Part shown: in pieces, positions 27,199 to 35,516 of the stretch | How positions within the stretch are numbered: position 1 is the first letter of the stretch | Layout of the letters: each line of letters opens with the position of its first letter | Origin: Anaerococcus lactolyticus ATCC 51172 | GTDB taxonomy: Bacteria > Bacillota > Clostridia > Tissierellales > Peptoniphilaceae | Length of the DNA: 64,000 nt | Reading direction: 5' to 3' | Assembly (NCBI RefSeq): GCF_000156575.1 | Contig: NZ_GG666044.1 | Span: 1 to 64,000, forward strand | The notes under the pieces: generated by a model | Told to the model about the DNA's origin: nothing | What the model saw: only the letters and a program-made list of their open reading frames with translations | The model's database searches: none | Program-made: the position numbers and the translations under genes

Positions 27199-28485
27199 TT
27201 AAAGATTTGCAAAATCTACGAGTTCTTGCTCACCAGTTTGCATATTTCTAATAGTTACTTTTCCTTCTTCCCTCTCACTTTGACCTATGATATAGGCATA
27301 TTTCACGCCAACCTTGTCAGCATAGGAGAATTTCTTTTTAAGTTTACCTCCTTCAAGGTAAATATCAGCTCTCTTGCCTTCTTCGTGGAGCTTATTTAAA
27401 ATATCTATAGCGTAGAAATTTTCTTCATCACTCATTGGAATGATTAAAATATCTGTAAGTCTTGATTCATTAGTATTAACAAGGCCAATTTCTTTAAGTT
27501 GGTAAAATAAACGGGTAAGGCCTATTGACATACCAACACCTGGTAGGGCTTGCTTAGAGAAATTTTCTGCAAGTTTTTCATACCTACCACCCGAAGAAAC
27601 AGATCCAATATTTTCATAGCCATTAACAAAAGTTTCGTAGACAGTACCTGTATAATAATCAAGACCCCTAGTAATTGATGGGTCTATTTTTATATTCTTA
27701 TCTGGAATACCAAGGTGGATCATGTAAGAATAGACTGTTTTTAATTCGCAAAGACCTTCCCTATATAAGTTATTATCCACAAAATCATCTAAACTCGCCA
27801 AAAGTTCTTCATTTTTAAGGTCTGATGCGATAAAGGCTAAAATTTTATCGGCTTTTTGGTTATCAACCAATTCCAAAAGCTCATTTTTTGTATTTTCCAT
27901 CCCTATCTTATCTTTTTTATCAATAAGTCTAAGAACATCAGTGGTATCGGTGATATCCAAGGCATTTAAAAATCCATTTAAAAGCTTTCTATTATTAATC
28001 TTGAAAGTGACATCTGGTGTATCAAGCTTATTAAAAATTTCATAAATAACTCTTGGTGGGATAGCATCGTTGGCTATAGCGAGGCTATTGTGGCCAATAA
28101 TATCTATGTCGCACTGGTAAAATTCTCTGTAGCGGCCTTTTTGATTTCTCTCACCCCTATATACTTTAGCTATGTGATAGCGTTTGAAGGGGAAATTTAG
28201 GTCTGCAAAGTGCTCAGCTACATACCTAGCGAGTGGAACTGTTAGGTCAAATCTCAAACTCATATCACGAGTCTCCGATGCTATTTCATAGATTTGTTTT
28301 TCAGTTTCTCCCCCACCCTTAGCAAAAAGTATTTCATTTTTTTCTATGACTGGGGTATCAATTGGCAAAAATTGAAATTTTTTAAAAGTTTCTTCTATAA
28401 TATTTTTCATCCTATCAAAAGCCAACTGGTCTTCTGGCAAAAGTTCCATAACACCAGCAATGGTTGATGGTTTTACAATCTTCAT
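27199..28485 (-). CDS. hisS: Histidyl-tRNA synthetase
   Basis: 428-residue class II synthetase charging tRNA-His. Motif 1 region, motif 2 (RYHIAKVYRGERNQKGRYREFYQCDIDIIG), the histidine-specific GLDYYTGTVYE and SSGGRYEKL motifs, and the C-terminal anticodon-binding domain (ILIIPMSDEENFYAI onward) are all visible. AGGAG lies six bases before ATG. No T-box was seen in the 75 bases upstream. hisS is monocistronic, ending at a shared terminator. Confidence 0.97.
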   Translation of the reverse strand: MKIVKPSTIAGVMELLPEDQLAFDRMKNIIEETFKKFQFLPIDTPVIEKNEILFAKGGGETEKQIYEIASETRDMSLRFDLTVPLARYVAEHFADLNFPFKRYHIAKVYRGERNQKGRYREFYQCDIDIIGHNSLAIANDAIPPRVIYEIFNKLDTPDVTFKINNRKLLNGFLNALDITDTTDVLRLIDKKDKIGMENTKNELLELVDNQKADKILAFIASDLKNEELLASLDDFVDNNLYREGLCELKTVYSYMIHLGIPDKNIKIDPSITRGLDYYTGTVYETFVNGYENIGSVSSGGRYEKLAENFSKQALPGVGMSIGLTRLFYQLKEIGLVNTNESRLTDILIIPMSDEENFYAIDILNKLHEEGKRADIYLEGGKLKKKFSYADKVGVKYAYIIGQSEREEGKVTIRNMQTGEQELVDFANL

Positions 28486-28560
28486 ATCTTGCTCCTATAT
28501 CTTATTAGTTAGCTACATTATACGATATTTTAGCCAATAAAAAAGCCCCCATCTGGCAAG

Positions 28561-29235
28561 CTATATTTCAATAACAGAACCAAGGTCTACTAAAGCTGTT
28601 TTTGGATAAGTTATTTCAATGTTTTCCCTTTGACAGATGTCTTTTATTTTTTGATAAGCCTTATGCTCGCTTATATCTCCAGTGAAAATTAATTTATTAC
28701 CTACTAAACCACAAGTGCCACCCAAAAATCCCTTGTCAAAGCCGTCTAGGTAGACATAATCTTCATCTACAAGCTCTATTGCTACCTTATCCTTAAGGAC
28801 CTTATAAATTCCAAAATCACTTGTGATTAAAAAATTTTTAAGTGGTATTATAGAACACCTACTATAGCCTTGGTTAACTTTCAAAAATGAAATCTTCTTA
28901 GCCCTAAAAAAATTTTCTATATTTTTTTCTGTAAAATCATTGTGGATATAAAAATCCTTAAAGCCAACCACATTATAAAGGGAATCTTTCGGATAATTCT
29001 GGCCTACCCTTGCTCCCCTTATTAGTTTATAACCAGGCAATTTCTCCTCATAATAAGAAAATACACCCTCATCTATAACAATAGTATTATTATCAAGTTT
29101 AAACAAAGATAAGTCCGGATGATCACATATCCTAGGGTCTAAATTTGGATTTGCTATTGTTTGTATAAATGAATAGTCATTAGCTCTTAGAAAATTTTTA
29201 AACTCTTCGCTTGCCTTGTAGGAAATAACTAACAT
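28561..29235 (-). CDS. Uncharacterised conserved-looking protein downstream of tRNA genes
   Basis: 224-residue soluble protein I cannot assign to a known function; it resembles DUF6873-like proteins of anaerobic cocci and clostridia. Visible segments include NPNLDPRICDHPDLSLF, GARVGQNYPKDSLYNVVGF and FLGGTCGLVGNKLIFTGD. The frame stays open to 29439, but that extension runs through tRNA-Cys and tRNA-Gly. The true start is ATG at 29235 with GGAGG eight bases upstream. It may be read from the tRNA promoter. Confidence 0.75.
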   Translation of the reverse strand: MLVISYKASEEFKNFLRANDYSFIQTIANPNLDPRICDHPDLSLFKLDNNTIVIDEGVFSYYEEKLPGYKLIRGARVGQNYPKDSLYNVVGFKDFYIHNDFTEKNIENFFRAKKISFLKVNQGYSRCSIIPLKNFLITSDFGIYKVLKDKVAIELVDEDYVYLDGFDKGFLGGTCGLVGNKLIFTGDISEHKAYQKIKDICQRENIEITYPKTALVDLGSVIEI

Positions 29236-29277
29236 AAATATCCTCCCAATAAAAAAATCCCCGGCTGGGGATAAATT

Positions 29278-29351
29278 TGGAGGCGCCACCCAGATTTGAA
29301 CTGGGGGTAAAGGTGTTGCAGACCTCTGCCTTACCACTTGGCTATGGCGCC
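29278..29351 (-). tRNA. tRNA-Cys (GCA)
   Basis: On the minus strand GGCGCCA pairs with TGGCGCC as acceptor stem. The anticodon loop TCTGCAACA gives anticodon GCA. The T-loop has GTTCAAATC, the discriminator is U, and CCA is encoded. All four arms can be drawn. Confidence 0.96.
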
Positions 29352-29362
29352 TTAATAAAAAA

Positions 29363-29437
29363 TGGAGCGGATGACGAGATTCGAACTCGCGACCCTCGCC
29401 TTGGCAAGGCGATGCTCTACCACTGAGCCACATCCGC
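29363..29437 (-). tRNA. tRNA-Gly (GCC)
   Basis: Minus-strand acceptor GCGGATG pairs with CATCCGC. The D-arm has GGCTCAGTGGTAGAGC, the anticodon loop CTTGCCAAG gives GCC, the T-arm has GTTCGAATC, and CCA is encoded. It lies 11 bases upstream of tRNA-Cys, in one transcript. Confidence 0.97.
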
Positions 29438-29445
29438 ATAAGTTT

Positions 29446-29473
29446 ATTATAACATTTTTTATATTTTTGTAAA
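29446..29473 (-). promoter_or_regulatory. Second promoter close to tRNA-Gly
   Basis: TTTACA, a 16-base spacer and perfect TATAAT on the minus strand, with the -10 box eight bases from the mature tRNA-Gly 5' end. It could add to the stronger upstream promoter. Confidence 0.5.
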
Positions 29474-29540
29474 GATAAAATTTATGTTTTTTAATTTTTT
29501 TATAAGCTAGGAAGCTCTTTACCCTTAAGCTTACTTTTAT

Positions 29541-29569
29541 ATTATAAGCGAGAAGACCAAACTTGTCAA
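29541..29569 (-). promoter_or_regulatory. Consensus sigma-A promoter for tRNA-Gly/tRNA-Cys
   Basis: TTGACA (29564-29569), exactly 17 bases, then TATAAT (29541-29546) on the minus strand: a perfect consensus. The transcript would carry a leader of roughly 100 bases before tRNA-Gly. Confidence 0.82.
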
Positions 29570-29646
29570 GTTTTATTTAAGCTAAACATATAAAAACCCG
29601 CCCTTGGTTTTTGGCAATTATTAGCAAAGATTAAATTTTCAAAACC

Positions 29647-29696
29647 TAAAAGCAAGGCCAAATCCTAGTGGACCTGCCTTGCCTTTTTCAATTCAT
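29647..29696 (-). terminator. Terminator overlapping the 3' end of the MATE gene
   Basis: AAAAGGCAAGGC near the MATE stop codon pairs with GCCTTGCTTTT downstream, with one bulged base, and ends in T residues. The stem begins within the last codons. Confidence 0.6.
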
Positions 29697-30996
29697 TTAA
29701 TTCTTCTTTTATCAAGAAAATAGATATGACCATGGTTAGGAAGTCTGAGCCTATTAAAACATACCATATCATTTCTTTTGGCATAAAAATTGTAACAAGG
29801 TAAGCAAAAATAGTTACAAACAAGTAGCCCCTAAGGATGGTGATTATAAAATCAAACCTTGGTTTACCAACAGATGTGAGATAACCACCATTTGTAATAT
29901 TAAAGCCTAGGATTAAAAAACTAATAGCAAAAATCCTGAGCGACTTTGATGCAAAGATCATGAAATCAGCTGATACATCAGTCAAAAATATATTTATAAA
30001 AAATTCCGGCCAAAATTCTATGGCGCCCACCATCAGTAAGGATAGGACGGCAACAGACCTTATCATATATTTTCTAATTATCGGTATCTTATCGTATTCT
30101 TTTGCCCCATAATAAAAACCCAAAAGTGGTTGGCTAGACTGGTTTATGGCAAGCATAGTGTTTACGACAAAAGTCATGACATAGGCGATTACAGAAAAGG
30201 CTGCAAGCCCAACTTCTCCGTAGAGTCTTCCAATAGCAAGGTTAAAAACCAAAATACAAAAGCCTGTCGAAAGCTCTGATAAAGATGCAGGAAAGCCATA
30301 GGAAAAAATTTCCTTAAACATAAAGTCCTTTATCCTAAATTTTCTAAATTTCAAATAAGACTTAGGCGATAAAAAATAAATCAAATAGCCAATAGTAGGT
30401 ATAGTCTGGGCCAAACCTGTCGCCACAGCCGCTCCCCACAATCCCCAATGAAATTTAAAAATAAAAATATAGTCAAGAACTACATTTGTAAGAGCAGACA
30501 TCAGCATAAGAATAGTCGTAAGGGATGGCCTCCCATCTGCCTTTACCATAATTTCAAACACATAGGAAGTAAGATAAAAAGGCAAAAAGAAAATTATAAT
30601 AGAGAGGTATTCCTTTACCATTTCTACCATGTGGCCTTCTGCGCCCAAAAATCTTACAAGGGGATTTATAAAAATAAAACCTACAAGCGAAAGACCCAGG
30701 GCAAAGATTACTGAAATAGCAACGCCTAAACTAAAAAATTCATCGGCACCTTCCTTGTTTTGCCTACCCTTTTCGTGGGCAATGAGGTTTAAAGACCCAA
30801 TCGAAATTAAAATTGCAAAGGCAAAGGAAAGGGTCACAAAGGGCATAGAAATATTTACAGCTGCCAAGCCCTCGCTGCCAACGCCCCTCCCAACAAAAAT
30901 ACCATCCACCATGGTGTAGGTTGAAAACAAGGTCATGGTCGTGATGGTCGGGATTAAATATTTTAAATAACTCTTTAATAACGATTTTTCTTTCAT
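29665..30996 (-). CDS. MATE family multidrug exporter
   Basis: About 443 residues with twelve predicted membrane segments and two homologous halves typical of MATE transporters (MVDGIFVGRGVGSEGLAAVNISMPF in TM1-2, and QSSQPLLGFYYGAKEYDKI in the second half). MATE proteins exchange cationic drugs for Na+ or H+. The ATG at 30996 has AAGGAG five bases upstream and is preferred over the upstream GTG at 31002. A TTGACC-17-TATATT promoter precedes it. Substrate unknown. Confidence 0.9.
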   Translation of the reverse strand: MKEKSLLKSYLKYLIPTITTMTLFSTYTMVDGIFVGRGVGSEGLAAVNISMPFVTLSFAFAILISIGSLNLIAHEKGRQNKEGADEFFSLGVAISVIFALGLSLVGFIFINPLVRFLGAEGHMVEMVKEYLSIIIFFLPFYLTSYVFEIMVKADGRPSLTTILMLMSALTNVVLDYIFIFKFHWGLWGAAVATGLAQTIPTIGYLIYFLSPKSYLKFRKFRIKDFMFKEIFSYGFPASLSELSTGFCILVFNLAIGRLYGEVGLAAFSVIAYVMTFVVNTMLAINQSSQPLLGFYYGAKEYDKIPIIRKYMIRSVAVLSLLMVGAIEFWPEFFINIFLTDVSADFMIFASKSLRIFAISFLILGFNITNGGYLTSVGKPRFDFIITILRGYLFVTIFAYLVTIFMPKEMIWYVLIGSDFLTMVISIFLIKEELNELKKARQVH

Positions 30997-31018
30997 TAAC
31001 ACTCCTTAAGATACATAT

Positions 31019-31047
31019 AATATAACTCTAAGCCCCTATTTGGTCAA
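31019..31047 (-). promoter_or_regulatory. Promoter of MATE gene
   Basis: Minus-strand TTGACC (31042-31047), 17-base spacer, TATATT (31019-31024), about 20 bases before the start codon. Confidence 0.7.
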
Positions 31048-31074
31048 GAAAATACTTAAAAATAAACATTATAA

Positions 31075-31100
31075 TAAAAAATCGACTCAAGAGAGTCGAA
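31075..31100 (-). terminator. Terminator after bceB-like gene
   Basis: TCGACTC and GAGTCGA form a perfect stem with a TCTT loop followed by T6 on the minus strand, four bases after the permease stop codon. Confidence 0.85.
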
Positions 31101-31103
31101 ATT

Positions 31104-33023
31104 TTATGATATTATTTTATAGTATTGCCTGCTACTTAATTTGTAATAAATGAGATACAAAAGGGCAAACATTACAAATCCTATTATAAAGGAAGTTATC
31201 TTTATAGATTCATTTACGCATCCTAACATGACAAAGATTTTTGAAATCATCTTAAAGGCAAAGCCTACATGGATGCCTGCAACTATCAAAGGTAGGAAGA
31301 AAAATACCAGAACTTGCTTGTCTATAGTTTTTTTGATTTTTCCTTCTCCAATTCCTAATTTCCTTAGACTTTGGTATTTATTTCTATCGGCAAAACCCTC
31401 TTGGATTTGCTTATAATAAATTATCAATCCTGTTGCAACCATAAAAATTAAGCCAAGAAAGATTCCTACGAAAAATATTGCACCGTATAGTTTGTAGCCT
31501 TCTAAGACACAATAATCATGAAAGCCTATGCCAAATTCATTTTGGACATCCTTAGTTTTCTCCCTAAAAATCGCCATATCCTCATCGTTCAAATCGAAAT
31601 TATATACATGAACTATTTTATTATCATCTATACTTAGGTTTTTATCCAATTTTTTAACTATTAGATAATAAAAATCAAACATGTAGGACAATAACGAATT
31701 CTTTCCAGAATTTTTATATGGATAGTCTTTAATATCTGCCTTTTTCTTTAATTTTTTGCCGTTAAGTTCAAGGTCTGAAATATCAGCCAACTTAGGATTT
31801 TTATAAAGCAAAAACTCCCCATCTTTTAAATCCAAAGCTTCTGGTATTGATCCATCATTGACTTCCACAAGTATTCCCATAGCCTTATCGTCAAGAGAGT
31901 TTGCATTGTCAAAGACATAAGATTCTTTGCTTGTATTAAAATTTTTGCCATCTTTTTCAAAGGCAAAGACCGCCTTGTAATCTTGAATATTTTTTGCCTC
32001 TAAATCATTTTCTTTGATAATTTTTTTAACCTGGTCTATTGAATATTCATCAACAGAAGCAAGGCCCACAGCTCTTGGATATTGCCTGTTTGCTACATCT
32101 TCAACACTCCTATAAAGAGCTATGGCTGATGATAATAAAATAATGGCAGCTGTAGACATGATTGTAATTGAAGCAAGGCCCTTGGCATTTGATCTTAATC
32201 TAAAAATTAGGCTTGAAACTGAGATAAATTTTTCAGTCTTGTAATAAGATTTGGAAGCCTTCATCAATTTTAAAATCACTATTGAAAGTGATGAGAAAAG
32301 GAAGAATGTTCCTATCATTACAAGGACAACTGCCAAGAAAAAGTAGCTAAGGGCCTTTAAAGGATTGTTTATAGTTTGGGCTAAGTAATATCCATACCCA
32401 AGCAGAATTAATGATACAAACGCACTTAAAACCATACCCCTAGGCCTTTTAAAGGTCTTTTCTTCCTTAAATAAATCTAGGATTGATTTTCTTTTTATTT
32501 TTATAATCCTAGTCAATAAAATTAGTAGGGAAATTCCTGCAAAAACCAAGAAGCTAATTATATAGGCATCTTTTGCAAAACTTAGGTAGAAATTTCCTTC
32601 CATTAGCATAAGCTTCAAAAAAATTGTTTCTAGCAATTTATATATAACTGTTGCAGAGATTATACCAATTAAATATCCCAAAGCTGATATTATCAAAGAT
32701 TCTAAGGCCAAGATTTTTGATAGATGTTTTTTATCAAGGCCCAAAATCGCATAGAGGGATATTTCCTTTAGTCTTTTGTTTAAAAGATAGCCATCTGAAT
32801 AGTATAAAAATATCAGAGAAAATATTCCCATAACATATTTAGCAATTTCAAGCACTAATCTAAGGCTGGTCATGCTATAAAACTGCCTTAAAGAATCTGC
32901 ATTTATCAAAAGTAAAATCGAAGAAAAGCTAAAAACCATAAAGGCATAAATCAAAATATATGGCAGATAGACTTCCTTATTTTTTCTAATCCCATCTAGG
33001 GCAAGGCGCTTAGTGAGTTTCAT
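31104..33023 (-). CDS. BceB-type ABC permease (FtsX-like), antimicrobial peptide resistance
   Basis: 639-residue permease with about ten membrane segments. A large extracytoplasmic domain at roughly residues 310-520 (GLASVDEYSIDQVKKIIKEN onward) lies between two FtsX-like blocks. This is the BceB/VraG architecture, in which the external domain recognises peptides such as bacitracin and the permease also signals to its kinase. It overlaps the ATPase gene by 14 bases. The kinase and regulator genes immediately upstream complete the module. Which peptide is recognised is not predictable. Confidence 0.88.
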   Translation of the reverse strand: MKLTKRLALDGIRKNKEVYLPYILIYAFMVFSFSSILLLINADSLRQFYSMTSLRLVLEIAKYVMGIFSLIFLYYSDGYLLNKRLKEISLYAILGLDKKHLSKILALESLIISALGYLIGIISATVIYKLLETIFLKLMLMEGNFYLSFAKDAYIISFLVFAGISLLILLTRIIKIKRKSILDLFKEEKTFKRPRGMVLSAFVSLILLGYGYYLAQTINNPLKALSYFFLAVVLVMIGTFFLFSSLSIVILKLMKASKSYYKTEKFISVSSLIFRLRSNAKGLASITIMSTAAIILLSSAIALYRSVEDVANRQYPRAVGLASVDEYSIDQVKKIIKENDLEAKNIQDYKAVFAFEKDGKNFNTSKESYVFDNANSLDDKAMGILVEVNDGSIPEALDLKDGEFLLYKNPKLADISDLELNGKKLKKKADIKDYPYKNSGKNSLLSYMFDFYYLIVKKLDKNLSIDDNKIVHVYNFDLNDEDMAIFREKTKDVQNEFGIGFHDYCVLEGYKLYGAIFFVGIFLGLIFMVATGLIIYYKQIQEGFADRNKYQSLRKLGIGEGKIKKTIDKQVLVFFFLPLIVAGIHVGFAFKMISKIFVMLGCVNESIKITSFIIGFVMFALLYLIYYKLSSRQYYKIIS

Positions 33024-33768
33024 TCTTTGCCGCCCTTAAAAAGTTTAGTGAGTCTGAAATTCTTTTATAAAACTGATCTCTGCTGTCATCTGCCTTATAA
33101 ATTTCATTGAAAATCTTGCCATCTCTGATAAAAAGGACTCTTTTAGCAAAAGAAGCTGCAATATTTGAGTGGGTCACCATAAGAATTGTGTTTTTCTCGG
33201 CGTTTATTTTTTCAAAATACTTTAGCAAATCTTCGCTAGATGAGGAATCGAGTTGGCCTGTAGGTTCATCTGCTAATATTATTTTTGGCCTTATAATTAA
33301 GGCCCTCGCTACAGCCACTCTTTGCTTTTGGCCACCAGATATTTCTGCCGGATACTTATTTAAGAGTTCAGCAATTCCAAGCTTATTAACAATAGGCATA
33401 AGCTTATCTTCAAAATCTTCTGGATTTTCTTCTCTTAAAACAAGGGGCAAAAGAATATTTTCCCTCACATCAAAATTATCCAAAAGATTAAAATCTTGGA
33501 AAATATAGCCAAAATTATCCCTCCTAAAATCTGACTTTTCCTTATCAGATAAGGATAGGATTTCCTTGTCATCAAGTAAAATTTGTCCGCTAGTTTCCTT
33601 ATCAATAAGGGAAATGATATTCAAAAGTGTAGTCTTTCCTGATCCAGACTCGCCCATGATGGCTAGGAAATCTCCGTTTTGAACTTTCAAATTCACATCC
33701 TTTAGGGCAGTCACAGCATTTGCTGTATTTTCCTTATAAATTTTTCTTAAGTTTTTTATTTCTAACAT
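33010..33768 (-). CDS. BceA-type ABC transporter ATPase
   Basis: About 252 residues. Walker A GESGSGKTT, Q-loop, signature EISGGQKQRVAVARAL, Walker B IILADEPTGQLD and the H-loop (MVTHS) are all canonical. It belongs to the MacB/LolD-like family that energises FtsX-type permeases. The ATG at 33768 has GAGAGGTG upstream; an earlier in-frame ATG at 33783 lies inside that ribosome binding site. It has its own promoter region with a palindrome, separate from the kinase gene. Confidence 0.92.
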   Translation of the reverse strand: MLEIKNLRKIYKENTANAVTALKDVNLKVQNGDFLAIMGESGSGKTTLLNIISLIDKETSGQILLDDKEILSLSDKEKSDFRRDNFGYIFQDFNLLDNFDVRENILLPLVLREENPEDFEDKLMPIVNKLGIAELLNKYPAEISGGQKQRVAVARALIIRPKIILADEPTGQLDSSSSEDLLKYFEKINAEKNTILMVTHSNIAASFAKRVLFIRDGKIFNEIYKADDSRDQFYKRISDSLNFLRAAKNETH

Positions 33769-33789
33769 ATTTTCACCTCTCATAATATA

Positions 33790-33807
33790 ATTATAAAGGC
33801 TTTATAA
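33790..33807 (-). promoter_or_regulatory. Palindromic operator over the bceAB -10 box
   Basis: A perfect hyphenated palindrome, eight-base arms TTATAAAG/CTTTATAA around one base (33791-33807), overlaps TATAAT (33790-33795) just upstream of the ATPase gene. It is a natural candidate for the response-regulator binding site or another repressor site. Confidence 0.5.
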
Positions 33808-33811
33808 AAAT

Positions 33812-33842
33812 AAGTCCCTTTGCCTAGCTTACAAAGAGACTT
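33812..33842 (-). terminator. Terminator between sensor kinase and ATPase genes
   Basis: AAGTCTCTTTG and CAAAGGGACTT form an eleven-pair stem with one G-U, followed by ATTTTTAT on the minus strand. It splits the regulator and transporter genes into two transcripts. Confidence 0.72.
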
Positions 33843-33848
33843 CTTTTC

Positions 33849-34790
33849 TTACAATTTTGTAAGTTTTGGGAAAGATATCATGATTTTTGTAAATTTCCCC
33901 TCTTCTGATTCGATTTTTATATCCAAATTTAAATCCTTACCTATAGATTTTACAAGATAAAGGCCAAGGCCAGTTGAAGAACCAAGTTTCCTGCCATTTT
34001 CACCTGTATAACCCATTTCAAAAATCCTAGGTAAGTCGCTGGTCTTAATTCCAATCCCATTATCCTCTATAATGAGGAAATTTTTCTCAAAATATACTTT
34101 TATCTTGCCAGCTTCTGGAGTGTATTTCAAAGCATTGTTTAAAAGCTGACCAATAATAAAACCTAGCCATTTTTCATCACTCACAGTCATAAATCCAAGG
34201 TCGCCCACACCCAAGCTAATTTTTTTGGAAATAAAATCGTAAGACTTTTCCCTAATAATTTCTTTAACTATAGGCTCAATTCTTACTTCCTTAAATATAT
34301 AGTCATTGGTTTTTGAATTGTATCTTATAAAGCCAAGGAGAATGTTTAAATAATCTTCAATTCTCTTGTTATTTTTCTTAAGTAGGTCAAGGTCTGGCTG
34401 ATTATCAGCTAAAATCAGCTTGTTTTCAGCAATAGGAGTTTTTATTTCATGAATCCATAGGCCATAAAAATCCCTAAGGTCGCCTTCAATTTCATTATAG
34501 GCAAGTAATAGGTCTTTGTATTTTTTATTGATATTCTCTAATTCATCTAAGATTATCTTTTCCCTCTGGCTTGGATTTTTTGAAATTTCTACAAAGGTTG
34601 ACTCAGTTTGGTTAAAATACTTATAGAGAAAATAGGCTAAAAAAATAAAAAAGCTTATCAAAAAACCATAAATTATTGGGAATTTTTCTAGGTTGAAACT
34701 TATGAAAACCAACAAATAAGTAAGGCTAATAATAAAAAAGAAAATAAAAGATACCTTATTTTCCTTCAAAAAATTTTTAAGCTTCAACAT
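33849..34790 (-). CDS. BceS-type intramembrane-sensing histidine kinase
   Basis: 313-residue kinase with two membrane helices at about 13-32 and 36-56 and almost no extracellular loop, as in BceS kinases that sense through their transporter. The phospho-acceptor histidine is in LWIHEIKTPI near residue 113. The HATPase domain has the N-box (GQLLNNALKYTPEAG), G1 (IIEDNGIGI) and G2 (GSSTGLGLYL). It overlaps the response-regulator gene by 14 bases. Confidence 0.92.
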   Translation of the reverse strand: MLKLKNFLKENKVSFIFFFIISLTYLLVFISFNLEKFPIIYGFLISFFIFLAYFLYKYFNQTESTFVEISKNPSQREKIILDELENINKKYKDLLLAYNEIEGDLRDFYGLWIHEIKTPIAENKLILADNQPDLDLLKKNNKRIEDYLNILLGFIRYNSKTNDYIFKEVRIEPIVKEIIREKSYDFISKKISLGVGDLGFMTVSDEKWLGFIIGQLLNNALKYTPEAGKIKVYFEKNFLIIEDNGIGIKTSDLPRIFEMGYTGENGRKLGSSTGLGLYLVKSIGKDLNLDIKIESEEGKFTKIMISFPKLTKL

Positions 34791-35451
34791 AATAACCGTA
34801 TCCCTGCTTGGTTTTTATAAAATCTCCTATCCCAAGCCCTGCTAAAGACTTTCTTAGCCTAGAAATATTAACTGTTAGGGTATTATCGTCGATGTAAATA
34901 TCTGTGGACCAGAGACTTGTCATTAGCTTTTCTCTAGAAACAACATTTCCCTTATTTACCATAAGAGTCTCCAAAATTTTAAATTCATTTTTAGAAAGGT
35001 CTAGACTGTTTTCTCCAACGCTAACGGTCATGGACTTTAAATCTAGGATAAGGCCCCTAATTTCAAGTCTTGACAGATTTTCCTTATAATCATAGGCCCT
35101 TCTTAAAATCGCCTTTATTTTGGCAAGTAGAAGGTCTATTTCAAAGGGTTTACTCACAAAGTCATCAGCTCCCATTTCCATGGCCATGATTTTATTCATG
35201 GTATCTTCCTTTGAGGATAAAAATATTATTGGCACATTTGAGATATCACGAATTTTTCTTGTCCAAAAATACCCATCATAAAAAGGTAGACCAATATCCA
35301 TGACTACAAGGTCCGGCTTTTCACCTTTAAAGGTGTCAAAAACCCTCTCAAAATCTTCTGCAAGAATAACTTCAAATCCCCATTTCTCAAGTTCATTTTT
35401 TAATTTTTCTGAAATTATCTGGCTATCGTCAACCACAAATATCTTAAACAT
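34777..35451 (-). CDS. BceR-type OmpR-family response regulator
   Basis: About 224 residues. The receiver domain has the acidic pair near residue 10 (VVDDS) and the phospho-acceptor aspartate in VVMDIGLPFYDG. A C-terminal winged helix follows (LDLSKNEFKILETL, and the VNISRLRKSL recognition helix). The ATG at 35451 has AGGAG five bases before it and gives the standard receiver N-terminus; the longer frame to 35490 adds an unlikely 13 residues. It probably controls bceAB. Confidence 0.93.
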   Translation of the reverse strand: MFKIFVVDDSQIISEKLKNELEKWGFEVILAEDFERVFDTFKGEKPDLVVMDIGLPFYDGYFWTRKIRDISNVPIIFLSSKEDTMNKIMAMEMGADDFVSKPFEIDLLLAKIKAILRRAYDYKENLSRLEIRGLILDLKSMTVSVGENSLDLSKNEFKILETLMVNKGNVVSREKLMTSLWSTDIYIDDNTLTVNISRLRKSLAGLGIGDFIKTKQGYGYYVEA

Positions 35452-35479
35452 AAAATCTCCTAAAATTATTATAACACAA

Positions 35480-35514
35480 AAACCTCCCATTCCTAATTTG
35501 GATGAGAGGCTGTG
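35480..35514 (-). terminator. Terminator after the heterodimeric ABC exporter
   Basis: CCTCTCATCC and GGAATGGGAGG pair over eight contiguous positions plus one, and a T5 tail follows on the minus strand, directly after the exporter stop codon. Confidence 0.68.
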
Positions 35515-35516
35515 AG

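Noticed and set aside
29236-29439. N-terminal extension of the unknown protein gene at 28561
   Set aside because: The extension is the translation of tRNA-Cys and tRNA-Gly; a GGAGG and ATG at 29235 give the real start.
29590-29615. Extra terminator upstream of the tRNA promoter
   Set aside because: AAAAACC/GGTTTTT can pair but the stem is short and all A-T at its base; support is too weak.
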